Below, piece after piece: positions 1 to 6,454 of a stretch of DNA of 6,936 bases. The notes under the pieces are model-generated. The model did no database searches, had not been told where the DNA came from, and saw only the letters and a program-made list of their open reading frames with translations. A program made the translations under genes and the position numbers. The stretch's first letter is position 1. Each line of letters opens with the position of its first letter. Source of the DNA: CAZGTQ01 sp964528575 (GTDB taxonomy: Bacteria; Planctomycetota; UBA1135; GCA-002686595). Location of the stretch: contig CAZGTQ010000431.1 in NCBI GenBank assembly GCA_964528575.1, forward strand, positions 1-6,936. The letters are read 5' to 3'.

Positions 1-271
1 GGAGCGTCCCGTCGCGGCGCCGCGTCGTGCCGATCTCTCGCCGCACGAGGTCCATGCCGTCGCCCAGCGTGAGCTGGCCCGTCGTCCGGCGCTCGCTGTC
101 CTCGCGCCTCGCGAGCGCCTAGCGGTGCGCCTGATCCTGCGTGGGGAATGTCGGCCCGCGCCGCTGGCGCCCGTTCTCCATGTACCAGCCGCGGAACCCG
201 CTGCCGTGCCGCTGCACGTAAGCCAGCCTCGTCCCGAGGGTGCGCTTGCTCGCGCGCTTCTTGCTGCTCAT
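1..271 (-). pseudogene. Tyrosine recombinase (integrase), N-terminal part, interrupted by in-frame TAG, truncated by window edge
   Basis: Reading from an ATG at 271 leftward gives a basic start (MSSKKRASKRTLGTR), then a segment with W, Y and the run ENGRQRRGPTFPTQDQAHR. A TAG follows at 121-119, which is codon 51. The same frame then continues without further stops to the window edge (ALARREDSERRTTGQLTLGD, then DLVRREIG). The pattern of basic start, NGR-type turn, FPTQ, alanine/arginine helix and threonine-rich linker into a helical segment resembles the arm-binding and start of the core-binding domain of phage-type integrases. The catalytic domain would lie beyond the left edge. The clean frame on both sides of the TAG suggests one recent nonsense change (CAG or TGG to TAG). 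The gene starts about 100 bp from the 3' end of tRNA-Cys, the usual place for a tRNA-targeting integrase. No strong Shine-Dalgarno precedes the ATG. The family call is from pattern recognition on a short region. Confidence 0.62.
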
Positions 272-301
272 GCCCGTTCGCTCATGCCCAGGGGTATGCC
301 C
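270..301. repeat. Three direct copies of ATGCCC upstream of the integrase start
   Basis: ATGCCC (GGGCAT on the minus strand) occurs at 270-275, 284-289 and 296-301, so the copies start 14 and 12 bp apart. The first copy overlaps the ATG of the integrase pseudogene. Short spaced repeats at this position could be arm-type recombinase or excisionase sites, or an operator for the integrase gene. The motif is short and the region is GC-rich, so chance is a real alternative. Confidence 0.3.
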
Positions 302-373
302 ACGGGCTAGATCGACGGGGAGGCGCTGCTCGCTAAAACACGCGTTCCTAGGCGATGGAAAGCGGTTCTACCT

Positions 374-448
374 TGGAGGCGGCACCCGGACTCGAACCGG
401 GGATGACGGATTTGCAATCCGTTGCCTTAGCCACTTGGCTATGCCGCC
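374..448 (-). tRNA. tRNA-Cys (anticodon GCA)
   Basis: The minus strand folds into a full cloverleaf. The acceptor strand GGCGGCA at the 5' end pairs with TGCCGCC at the 3' end. The anticodon arm is CGGAT-TTGCAAA-ATCCG, with anticodon GCA at plus positions 415-413. The T arm contains GGTTCGAGTCC. The discriminator base is U, a known cysteine identity element, and CCA is encoded at 376-374. Length is 75 nt with CCA. The gene lies 40 bp downstream of the sigma-factor stop codon on the same strand. Its 3' end points toward the integrase pseudogene. A promoter candidate lies just upstream. Confidence 0.97.
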
Positions 449-464
449 CTGGGAGGAGCGGCAG

Positions 465-492
465 AGCATAGCCGCGGGCGGCGCGCGATCAA
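465..492 (-). promoter_or_regulatory. Candidate sigma-70-type promoter for tRNA-Cys
   Basis: On the minus strand, TTGATC (plus 492-487) and TATGCT (plus 470-465) are separated by 16 bp. Each matches the -35 and -10 consensus at 4 of 6 positions. Transcription would start near position 458, about 10 nt before the tRNA 5' end. The -35 element contains the TGA stop codon of the sigma-factor gene. A short inverted repeat, GCGGC at 458-462 and GCCGC at 471-475, has the -10 element in its loop. It has no U-tract, so it is not an intrinsic terminator. Confidence 0.35.
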
Positions 493-2957
493 TGCGTGCG
501 CTCCAGGTCGAGCGTCAGGTTCGGCGTGACGCCGCGCTCGAACGTCACCAGGAACGGGTCGATCGGGCGGAAGCCCGGGAGCGCGCCGATCGTCACCTCG
601 TACGTGCCCGGGCGATCGGCGACGAGCCGCGTCAGACCGGCGCGGCCCGAGCGGCGGCGGGCTGCGCCATCGACGTCGACCGGCTCGAGGTCCACGCGCA
701 CCTCCCACGGGAGCGGGACCGTCGCGGCGCCGTCGACCAGGCGCAGCCAGGCCGACGGGAGAGCGCGCGTCTCGAGCCGCACGTCGCGCTCGCCCGGCAC
801 GACCTCGATCGCCCGCGACGCGTCCTCGTGCTCGTCCCAGTCCGCGCTGACCCACGCACGGCCGAGCGGCGCCACGATCCGATAGAGCCCCGTCTCCGGG
901 TCCGCCGTCGCGTGGGCGAGCGTCCACGCGTTCATCGACGGCGCGCTCGACGAGCTCCACGTCACGCGATCCTCCGTCAACGTCGCGCCCGTGTCCGCGT
1001 CGACCACGTGCACGAGCAACTCCCCGAGCTCCGGCAACTCGACGCGCGCGTCGACCGAGCCCTCCGGCGGCACGACGAGCTCCTGCGCCCACTGCAAGCT
1101 CGACACGATCGCTCGATACGTGCCCGGCGTCACGCGGCCCGCGTCGAACGCGAGCACGCCCGAGCGACCCTCGATCGGCTCGAGAGCGAGCGACGCGCGA
1201 TCGCCGGGGCGCAGCGGTGGACCGCTCGCCGGACGCAGCTCGAGATGCCGCAGCTCGAGCTGCGGATGGCTGCGCGGCAACCACACTTCGCCCGCGAGCC
1301 GCGCCGGCAGCAGCGGGAGCGCGGTCGCGTCGACGGCGAGCGCGAGCTCGCTCACGCTCCCCGGCTGCAACGCGACGCGCGCCTCGGCGAGCACGCGCGG
1401 CGGGTCCCACCAGTCCCCGATCTCGAGCACGACGTCGACCTCGCGCGGCACGAGGCCGACGAGGTGCTCGACCTGGGCGTCGACGTCGACCTCGGCGAGC
1501 GCGGACGCAAGACCCGCGCGGTCGGGCTCGTACAGACGCAGCGCCGCCGCGAGCCCGTCCAGCCCCGCGGGAAGGTAGACGAGCAGCTCCGCTCCCTCCC
1601 GCCGCAGCTCGAGCACGCGCTCGCCGCCGCCGCGGTGGTCGACGCGCACCCAACCCCACGCGTAGCCCGGCGCGCGCACCCAGTACGTCTCCTCCGCGCC
1701 GCGCGCATCGAGCGCGAGCGGCGAGCGCGCGTCCGTCGCGAGCACGTTCGTCGGCCCGTAGTCGCCCGGGTGCATCCGGTTCTTGTAGCGCGCGACGCCA
1801 CCCAACACCGTCAGCCCCGCGAGGTCCGCGCCCGTCGCCGCGTCGACGACGCGCAAGCGCGCCGGCGGCGGCCGGTGCGCGACGAGCTCGAGCATGCCGT
1901 CCGCGGGGAAGGCGTGGCGCTCTGCGGCGAAGAACGCGGGCGCGCCGCCGAGCTCGAGCCGCGCCACGTCGAAGTCGCGGCGCTCGAGCGAGCCGACCGC
2001 GAACCGCCCCGCGACGACCTCGACGTCGAGCCATTCGTCGCGCGTGGCGACCGGGAGCAGGCGGAAGCTCCCGTCACCGGCGGCCAGCGCCTCGCCGTCC
2101 GGGCCCAGGAGGCGGATCGTGCCCCGGAGCGCGGGCCCCGCCGCGGGAACCGGCGGCGCGGGCGTCGGCTCCGCGCCCCCCGGCTCGAGCGCGGAACGCG
2201 CCGGCGCGCGCTCCGCGCTCGGCGCCGGCGGCGCGAGCGGCGCTTGCGCGGCGCGGGGGACGCGCTCGGGCTGCGTCCGCTCCGGCTCTTCGGCCAGCCC
2301 GTTCCAGATCCACACGGCCGCGAGCACGGCGACGAGCGCCGCTCCGACCTTCGTCGCGTTCGCCATGACCAGAGCTCCGATCGTCGCGCCGGCGAGCGGC
2401 GCTCCCGCTCCCGCGCCCGCTCCGCTCTCCCGCGCCAGCGGCGCGAGCGCCGCCAGCCACGCCGCCCGCTCGCTGCCACGCCCGCCGTCGAGCCGCGCCC
2501 GCAGCTCCGCGAGGCCGCGCTTGATCCGCGTGCGCACCGTCTCGACCGGCGTCCCCTGGCGCCGCGCGATCTCCGCGGGCGTCAGGTCCTCGAGGAAGCG
2601 CAGCAGGATCGCGTCGCGCCACGCCGGGCGCAGGGCGAGCACCGCCTCGACGACGCGCCGGTGCGTTTCCATCGCCTCGACGAGCTCGGCGCTCGACGGC
2701 AGCGCCTCGTCGCGCGCGACGGCGTGCTCGCGCTCGCGCCGCCGCGCCTCCGACCGCGCGATGCGGCGCGCGGTGCGCCGCACGACCGTCGCGAGGAACG
2801 CGCGCGCGGCGCCCGCGTCGCGCGGCGGCCGCTCGAGCGCCGCGAGCAGCGACTGCTGCGCGACGTCGTCGGCGAGCTGCGCGTCCGCGACGAGGCCGCG
2901 CGCCAGACGGCGGGCGAACGCGCGGTGCGTGGCGAGCGAGGCGGGGTCGGCGTGCAC
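489..2957 (-). CDS. ECF-type sigma factor fused to a membrane segment and extracytoplasmic beta-domain repeats
   Basis: This is an 822-residue protein. Residues about 12-75 look like sigma region 2 (LADDVAQQSLLAALE). Residues about 100-156 look like region 4: LRPAWRDAILLRFLEDLTPA is followed by the helix-turn-helix AEIARRQGTPVETVRTRIKR. A glycine/alanine-rich linker (about 178-191) leads to one hydrophobic segment at about 202-219 (VGAALVAVLAAVWIW). A Pro/Ala/Glu-rich linker (about 222-275) follows, then a beta-rich region of about 540 residues. That region contains repeated units resembling carboxypeptidase-regulatory or prealbumin-like folds: RLRVVDAATGADLAG near 368, LLVHVVDADTGATL near 647, and a final PGTYEVTIGALPGF near 783. 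Ordinary ECF factors are about 180-200 residues, so most of this protein is extra and should lie outside the membrane. The GTG start is chosen because TGAGGA lies 7 nt upstream. The open frame continues further upstream only by running into the radical SAM gene. The sensing role is inferred; the sigma and membrane calls are firm. Confidence 0.88.
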   Translation of the reverse strand: MHADPASLATHRAFARRLARGLVADAQLADDVAQQSLLAALERPPRDAGAARAFLATVVRRTARRIARSEARRREREHAVARDEALPSSAELVEAMETHRRVVEAVLALRPAWRDAILLRFLEDLTPAEIARRQGTPVETVRTRIKRGLAELRARLDGGRGSERAAWLAALAPLARESGAGAGAGAPLAGATIGALVMANATKVGAALVAVLAAVWIWNGLAEEPERTQPERVPRAAQAPLAPPAPSAERAPARSALEPGGAEPTPAPPVPAAGPALRGTIRLLGPDGEALAAGDGSFRLLPVATRDEWLDVEVVAGRFAVGSLERRDFDVARLELGGAPAFFAAERHAFPADGMLELVAHRPPPARLRVVDAATGADLAGLTVLGGVARYKNRMHPGDYGPTNVLATDARSPLALDARGAEETYWVRAPGYAWGWVRVDHRGGGERVLELRREGAELLVYLPAGLDGLAAALRLYEPDRAGLASALAEVDVDAQVEHLVGLVPREVDVVLEIGDWWDPPRVLAEARVALQPGSVSELALAVDATALPLLPARLAGEVWLPRSHPQLELRHLELRPASGPPLRPGDRASLALEPIEGRSGVLAFDAGRVTPGTYRAIVSSLQWAQELVVPPEGSVDARVELPELGELLVHVVDADTGATLTEDRVTWSSSSAPSMNAWTLAHATADPETGLYRIVAPLGRAWVSADWDEHEDASRAIEVVPGERDVRLETRALPSAWLRLVDGAATVPLPWEVRVDLEPVDVDGAARRRSGRAGLTRLVADRPGTYEVTIGALPGFRPIDPFLVTFERGVTPNLTLDLERTH

Positions 2958-2964
2958 GGGCGGG

Positions 2965-2970
2965 TCCTCA
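2965..2970 (-). promoter_or_regulatory. Ribosome binding site fixing the GTG start of the sigma factor
   Basis: TGAGGA on the minus strand ends 7 nt before the GTG at 2957. It is the only good Shine-Dalgarno match between the upstream stop codon at 3029 and the first recognisable sigma residues. It supports the GTG over longer starts inside the radical SAM gene. Confidence 0.6.
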
Positions 2971-2985
2971 CTCGAGAACGTGCCC

Positions 2986-2999
2986 GCGCGCGAGCGCGC
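2986..2999. repeat. Perfect GC-rich palindrome between the radical SAM and sigma genes
   Basis: GCGCGC at 2986-2991 and GCGCGC at 2994-2999 flank a GA pair, making a 14-bp inverted repeat in the 71-bp gap between the two minus-strand genes. It has no U-tract and a very small loop, so it is not a standard intrinsic terminator. It could be an operator. In DNA this rich in GC, a run of alternating G and C is also likely by chance. Confidence 0.25.
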
Positions 3000-3028
3000 C
3001 GGTTCGAGATTCCGCGGAAACCTTCGCG

Positions 3029-4732
3029 CTAGTCCAGCAGGCCGACGACCTCGAGCGCGACGCGGTCCACGCCCTCGCACTCGAGCCGCAGCCTCTGCTC
3101 GTTCGTGAAGACGAGCTTGCGCAGCGTCGGGTCGTGGAACGTCCACGAGCGAGACGCCTCGTGCGGCTGCGGAGCCAGCTCGCCGTAGAACGCGTCGTCG
3201 ATCCACAGACGCAGACGGCACCGCTCGTCGAGCTGCGCCGAGAGGATGTCGGTCACGGTGAAGCGGCCGACGTGCGGCAGGAAGCCCTCGAGCGGGAATC
3301 CCTGCGCGACCTCGACCTGGAAACGCCTCTCGTCGACGCACGCGTTCCAGGCCGCGTCGTCGACGGACTCGACGAGATAGCAATAACGGCAATAGGCGTA
3401 GGAGCGGCCGGTGCGCAGGCTGCGGCGCAAACGCTGATACTCCTCGCCGTTCCAGATGTCGAGGAACGAGCCGCCCTCGCGCAGGACGCCCATGCGCCTC
3501 GAGCCCTTGAGCTGCTCGTTGCAGCACGGGGCGACGTTGCCGTTGTACTCGATCGCCGACTCGCGCCACGGATAGAGACAGCTACTGACCTTCTCGAAGC
3601 GCGGCGGCATGAGCGAGGGCCCGAGCTGGTGCACGCCCCACAGGAAGTTGCGGTTCGTGATGCCGCTGTCCAGGATCTTGCGTACGAACTCCTCGTTGCC
3701 GCCGCCGCTCGCCCGCACGTCCTCGATGATCGCGACGAGCTCGTCCGGCACGTTCTCGGCAGAGCCGTCGTACGGGATCGTGTGCAGGTGCTCGGCGCCC
3801 TGCGCGAGCAGCGTCTCGTCGTCGAAGGCAACGTACGGCTGGTCGACGTGGTCCGCGCCGAGCGTGAACGGCTGGGGCAGACGCACGTTCATGCCGAGCC
3901 GCTCCGCCGTCGCGGCCGCGCGCTCGAGCATCTCGTTCGTCAGCCGCTTGTACGGCTCGAGCGAGTCGCCGCGGTTCAGCTTGCCGAGGATGACGACGTG
4001 GTCGACGTACACCCGGTCGACCGCGAGCTCGTGGGCGAGCTCGATCAGTTGCGGGAGCTGCCGCACGTTCTTGAACTGCAGAATCGTGTTGAAGTGCAGC
4101 TCGGGCCGGTGCTGATCGTGTGGGACCGCGTTGCGCGCCTCGTTGAACTTCTTGATGTTCTCGACGACGCGCGGGAACGAGGCGCCGCGACGGATGCTGT
4201 TGAAGACCGGCTCGTCGGCTCCGTCGAATGAGACGATCAGCGTCTGCGTGGACGGGATCAGGCGCTCCATCAGCCCGCGCCGGGCCAGCGGCATGCCGTT
4301 CGTCGTGATGCCGGCGCGCACGCCGTACGTCGCGAGGAGCTCGAGCTCCGTGAAGAGCGACTTCGACACCAGCGGGTCGCCCGAGACCGAGAGCGCGACG
4401 AAACGCATGTGCGGGAACAGCTCGTGCGCGAGCGACTCGAAGCGACCGAGCCCCATGTCGGGCAACGACATGTTGTCGTAGTCGTCGAGTTGCTTGAAGC
4501 ACATCTGGCACGTCAAGTTGCACTTGTGCGTGTTCCCGATGGTCATGTACGACGGATACGACCGGCAGACGTCCGGCCGGTCGCGCATGTCGATGAACGC
4601 GAGGCGGTCGTTCGCCGCCTTCAGCGCCTCGAGCGTCTCGAGGTCGTAGTAGCGGTGCCGCGAGTCCGGGAACCGCTTGCGCCACTCGTCGAGCCGCCGC
4701 TGGTGAAGCGTCCTCGCGTCCGCCATCTGCAT
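3029..4732 (-). CDS. Radical SAM protein with SPASM-like C-terminal cluster domain
   Basis: This is a 567-residue protein counted from the ATG at 4732. The radical SAM motif is CNLTCQMC, giving C71, C75 and C78 for the [4Fe-4S] cluster that cleaves S-adenosylmethionine. It is followed by VSGDPL near 116 (the GGEP-like position), TTNG near 143, and SFDGADEPVFNSIRRGASF near 168, all typical of radical SAM barrels. A SPASM-like region follows: C385, then EYNGNVAPCC with C403 and C404, then a W-containing turn, and CRYC with C448 and C451. This would hold auxiliary iron-sulfur cluster(s). The last 85 or so residues form a separate beta-rich domain ending VDRVALEVVGLLD. The protein should be cytoplasmic. 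The substrate is unknown, and no small RiPP precursor gene is visible nearby. The start is uncertain. ATG at 4726 is equally possible, a TTG at 4792 has GGAGG 8 nt upstream, and a GTG at 4837 would add 35 low-complexity residues. The sigma gene follows after 71 bp on the same strand. Confidence 0.9.
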   Translation of the reverse strand: MQMADARTLHQRRLDEWRKRFPDSRHRYYDLETLEALKAANDRLAFIDMRDRPDVCRSYPSYMTIGNTHKCNLTCQMCFKQLDDYDNMSLPDMGLGRFESLAHELFPHMRFVALSVSGDPLVSKSLFTELELLATYGVRAGITTNGMPLARRGLMERLIPSTQTLIVSFDGADEPVFNSIRRGASFPRVVENIKKFNEARNAVPHDQHRPELHFNTILQFKNVRQLPQLIELAHELAVDRVYVDHVVILGKLNRGDSLEPYKRLTNEMLERAAATAERLGMNVRLPQPFTLGADHVDQPYVAFDDETLLAQGAEHLHTIPYDGSAENVPDELVAIIEDVRASGGGNEEFVRKILDSGITNRNFLWGVHQLGPSLMPPRFEKVSSCLYPWRESAIEYNGNVAPCCNEQLKGSRRMGVLREGGSFLDIWNGEEYQRLRRSLRTGRSYAYCRYCYLVESVDDAAWNACVDERRFQVEVAQGFPLEGFLPHVGRFTVTDILSAQLDERCRLRLWIDDAFYGELAPQPHEASRSWTFHDPTLRKLVFTNEQRLRLECEGVDRVALEVVGLLD

Positions 4733-4802
4733 TCGCTGCGAGCCTGAGGCTTCGGAGTTCTTCGGGGAAGTGGGCCACGAGCCCGGGGACAAGACCTCGC
4801 CC

Positions 4803-4838
4803 TCCACGGAACGAGGAACGTCCACGGAACGAGGCACG
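4803..4838. repeat. 18-bp tandem direct repeat in the divergent intergenic region
   Basis: Two adjacent 18-bp units at 4803-4820 and 4821-4838 share the 14-bp core TCCACGGAACGAGG, and 17 of 18 positions are identical. They end 19 bp before the SGNH gene start and lie upstream of the likely radical SAM start. This position suits binding of a regulator to one DNA face, since 18 bp is a little under two helical turns. If translation of the radical SAM gene began at 4837, the repeat would encode a doubled PRSV(D/E) stretch at the N-terminus, which looks unlike a conserved protein. Confidence 0.6.
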
Positions 4839-4842
4839 CTCG

Positions 4843-4848
4843 TAGAAT
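4843..4848 (+). promoter_or_regulatory. Candidate -10 element for a leaderless SGNH transcript
   Basis: TAGAAT matches the TATAAT consensus at 5 of 6 positions and is an AT-rich island in very GC-rich DNA. It ends 9 nt before the ATG at 4858, so transcription would start at about 4855-4858, at or next to the start codon. That fits the lack of any Shine-Dalgarno within the normal distance of this ATG. No convincing -35 element is seen; the 18-bp repeat occupies that position and may recruit an activator instead. Confidence 0.35.
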
Positions 4849-4857
4849 ACCGCGACG

Positions 4858-6420
4858 ATGACGTTCGTGGGACTCGAGTCCGACGGCGACGAGCTGCCGG
4901 CGACGAAACCGGCCTCCCGCCCCGGCGCCCGCTTGCTGGCGCTCGCGCTCGGGCTCGCGATCGGCGCGTTGATCTGCTGGTGGGTCCTGCCCGGGAGGCT
5001 GGAGCGCCCCCCGGTCGTCGACGCGGACGAGCTCCAGGCCTACCTCGCGCAGTTCAGCGGGAGCTCCGCCCCCGGCGGCCCCGACGGCCCGGCGTTCGTC
5101 CTCCAGCCGTCGCTCGACCGCTCTCCCTGGCTGGTCACGAGCTCGCTCGGCCTGCGCAGCCCGGAGCTCGACCCGGCGAAGCGCCGCCCGCGGATCATGA
5201 TCCTGGGCGACTCCTTCACGTTCGGCTTCGGCCTCGCCGAGGGGGAGCCGTACCCCGCGGTGCTCGAAGCGCGGCTCGGCGGCGCGGCGGACGTCGTCAA
5301 CTGCGGCGTCAGCGGCTACGAGTTCCGCGACACGCTCGCGCTCTTCGAACGCCTCGTCGACCGCGTCCTCCCCGACGTCGTCGTCGTGACGTTCGTCGCC
5401 AACGACCTGGACGACTCGCGCGTCTTCGTCGACGTGGGCGTGGGCTTCACGCGCTATCCGGAGCTGGCCGAGCTCGGTCCCGAGGGCCGTTTCATCAGCA
5501 CGCAGAACGTCCAGCGCCTCGCTCAGCTCGAGCTTCTGAACGGCGAAGAGCGCGCGGCGTTCGTGCACAGACACGCGCAGCAGAGCGAGTTCCTCACGCT
5601 CGGCCTCGGACCGAGCGCGCGCCGCCGCTGGATGGAGTACCGCCGGTGTCTCGCGCGCATCCAGGAGGGCGCGCGGCGCCACGGGGCGAGCGTCGTGCTC
5701 TACTCGTTCCTCGTGCCCGCCGCACCCGCCAACGCGCCGCTCTTCACGCAGTGCGACGCGCTGGGGATCCCCCTCTTCTCGATCCCGGCCAACTTGAACC
5801 TCGGCGACGCGAAGTACCGTCTCGAGTGGGACCCGCACCCCAACGCGCTCGCGCACGCGCTCTTCGCCGAGCGCCTGCTCGGCGTGCTCGCGACGGTCGG
5901 CCGGATCGAAGTGCCCGACGACGTCGAGCCCCTCGAGCCGATCCGGCTCGACGACGACCTCGCGCTGGGTTGGATGCGTGGCGTGGGCGGCTACGCCCAC
6001 GGCCGACTCACGCCCGACGTCGTGCTGCAGCCCGAGGACGAGCGCGAGGACCTGCACCAGATCCTCGGCGGCTTCGAGGACGCGAGCGGCCTGCTCGGCG
6101 GCCCCGCGATCGTCGTGCTGACGACGAGCCAGCCCCCCACCCAGCTCGTCCTCGAAGCGGTGTGCGAGAGCGCCTCCTCGGATCCGCGCCGCCTCGAGAT
6201 CCGCATCGCGGGCATCGAGCAAGCGACCGTGCTCGACGTGACGTCCGCGCCTTCGGAGCTCGTCGTCCCGATCCCGCCGCAGGGCTCCGAGCCGATCCCG
6301 ATGGCGCCGCAGCACCACCTGGTCGAGATCGAGCTCAGCGACCCGCTCGTCCTCGCAGCGCCGCCCGCCGACCGCCGCGCGAAGGCCGCGATCCGCATCC
6401 GCCGCATCACGCTGCGCTGA
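4858..6420 (+). CDS. Membrane-anchored SGNH/GDSL-family hydrolase with C-terminal beta domain
   Basis: This is a 520-residue protein. A short cytoplasmic start is followed by one hydrophobic segment at about 24-45 (LLALALGLAIGALICWWVL), so the rest should be extracytoplasmic. All SGNH blocks are present. Block I is ILGDSFTFGFG with nucleophile S119. Block II is VNCGVSGYEF, with oxyanion residue G150 or G153. Block III is FVANDLDD with N182. Block V is WDPHPN with D325 and H327. The catalytic set is complete, so an active esterase, lipase or deacetylase is expected; known relatives act on lipids, polysaccharide acetyl groups and carbohydrate esters. The final 170 or so residues form a beta-rich domain (RRLEIRIAGIEQATVLDV and the terminal AIRIRRITLR) resembling an accessory carbohydrate-binding fold. 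This is inference. The ATG is the only reasonable start before the membrane segment and lacks a Shine-Dalgarno. The gene is divergent from the radical SAM gene and ends 34 bp before tRNA-Leu. The natural substrate cannot be read from the sequence. Confidence 0.9.
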   Translation: MTFVGLESDGDELPATKPASRPGARLLALALGLAIGALICWWVLPGRLERPPVVDADELQAYLAQFSGSSAPGGPDGPAFVLQPSLDRSPWLVTSSLGLRSPELDPAKRRPRIMILGDSFTFGFGLAEGEPYPAVLEARLGGAADVVNCGVSGYEFRDTLALFERLVDRVLPDVVVVTFVANDLDDSRVFVDVGVGFTRYPELAELGPEGRFISTQNVQRLAQLELLNGEERAAFVHRHAQQSEFLTLGLGPSARRRWMEYRRCLARIQEGARRHGASVVLYSFLVPAAPANAPLFTQCDALGIPLFSIPANLNLGDAKYRLEWDPHPNALAHALFAERLLGVLATVGRIEVPDDVEPLEPIRLDDDLALGWMRGVGGYAHGRLTPDVVLQPEDEREDLHQILGGFEDASGLLGGPAIVVLTTSQPPTQLVLEAVCESASSDPRRLEIRIAGIEQATVLDVTSAPSELVVPIPPQGSEPIPMAPQHHLVEIELSDPLVLAAPPADRRAKAAIRIRRITLR

Positions 6421-6454
6421 CCCGCGCTATCCTCCGCTCGCGACCCGCACCGCA

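Larger units (their letters stand above)
1..373. mobile_element. Probable edge of an integrative element at tRNA-Cys (partial)
   Basis: The integrase-like pseudogene sits immediately beyond the 3' end of tRNA-Cys and is transcribed away from it. Integrative elements commonly use tRNA 3' ends as attachment sites and keep their integrase near that junction. The second junction would be outside the window, so the boundary at 373 is inferred from the tRNA end and not from a visible direct repeat. The interrupted integrase suggests that the element can no longer mobilise itself. Confidence 0.4.

Noticed and set aside
374..448. Peptide pattern GTRTRTGD and similar in plus-strand frames over tRNA-Cys, and GTRTRTG on the minus strand over tRNA-Leu
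   Set aside because: These are the known spurious translations of the conserved tRNA T-arm sequence, not proteins.
458..475. Intrinsic terminator after the sigma gene (GCGGC/GCCGC inverted repeat)
   Set aside because: The stem is only 5 bp, the loop is 8 nt, and no U-tract follows. It overlaps the tRNA promoter candidate.
2958..3028. ECF-style autoregulatory promoter (GAACC followed by CGTT) upstream of the sigma gene
   Set aside because: The gap between the two elements is about 20 bp after GAACC, longer than usual for ECF promoters, and the -10 part is poor.
240..3032. A 930-residue open frame on the plus strand opposite the sigma factor
   Set aside because: It is arginine-rich, low in conserved patterns, starts before and reads through tRNA-Cys, and lies opposite a frame with clear sigma and membrane features. 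It is a by-product of high GC content.
2958..3569. N-terminal extension of the sigma-factor frame to 3569
   Set aside because: The extension overlaps the end of the well-supported radical SAM gene in another frame and shows no sigma-like sequence. The GTG at 2957 has a good ribosome site.
4733..4857. RiPP precursor peptide gene next to the radical SAM gene
   Set aside because: No short open frame with a ribosome site and a leader/core-like pattern is visible in the intergenic gaps of this window. A distant precursor cannot be excluded.
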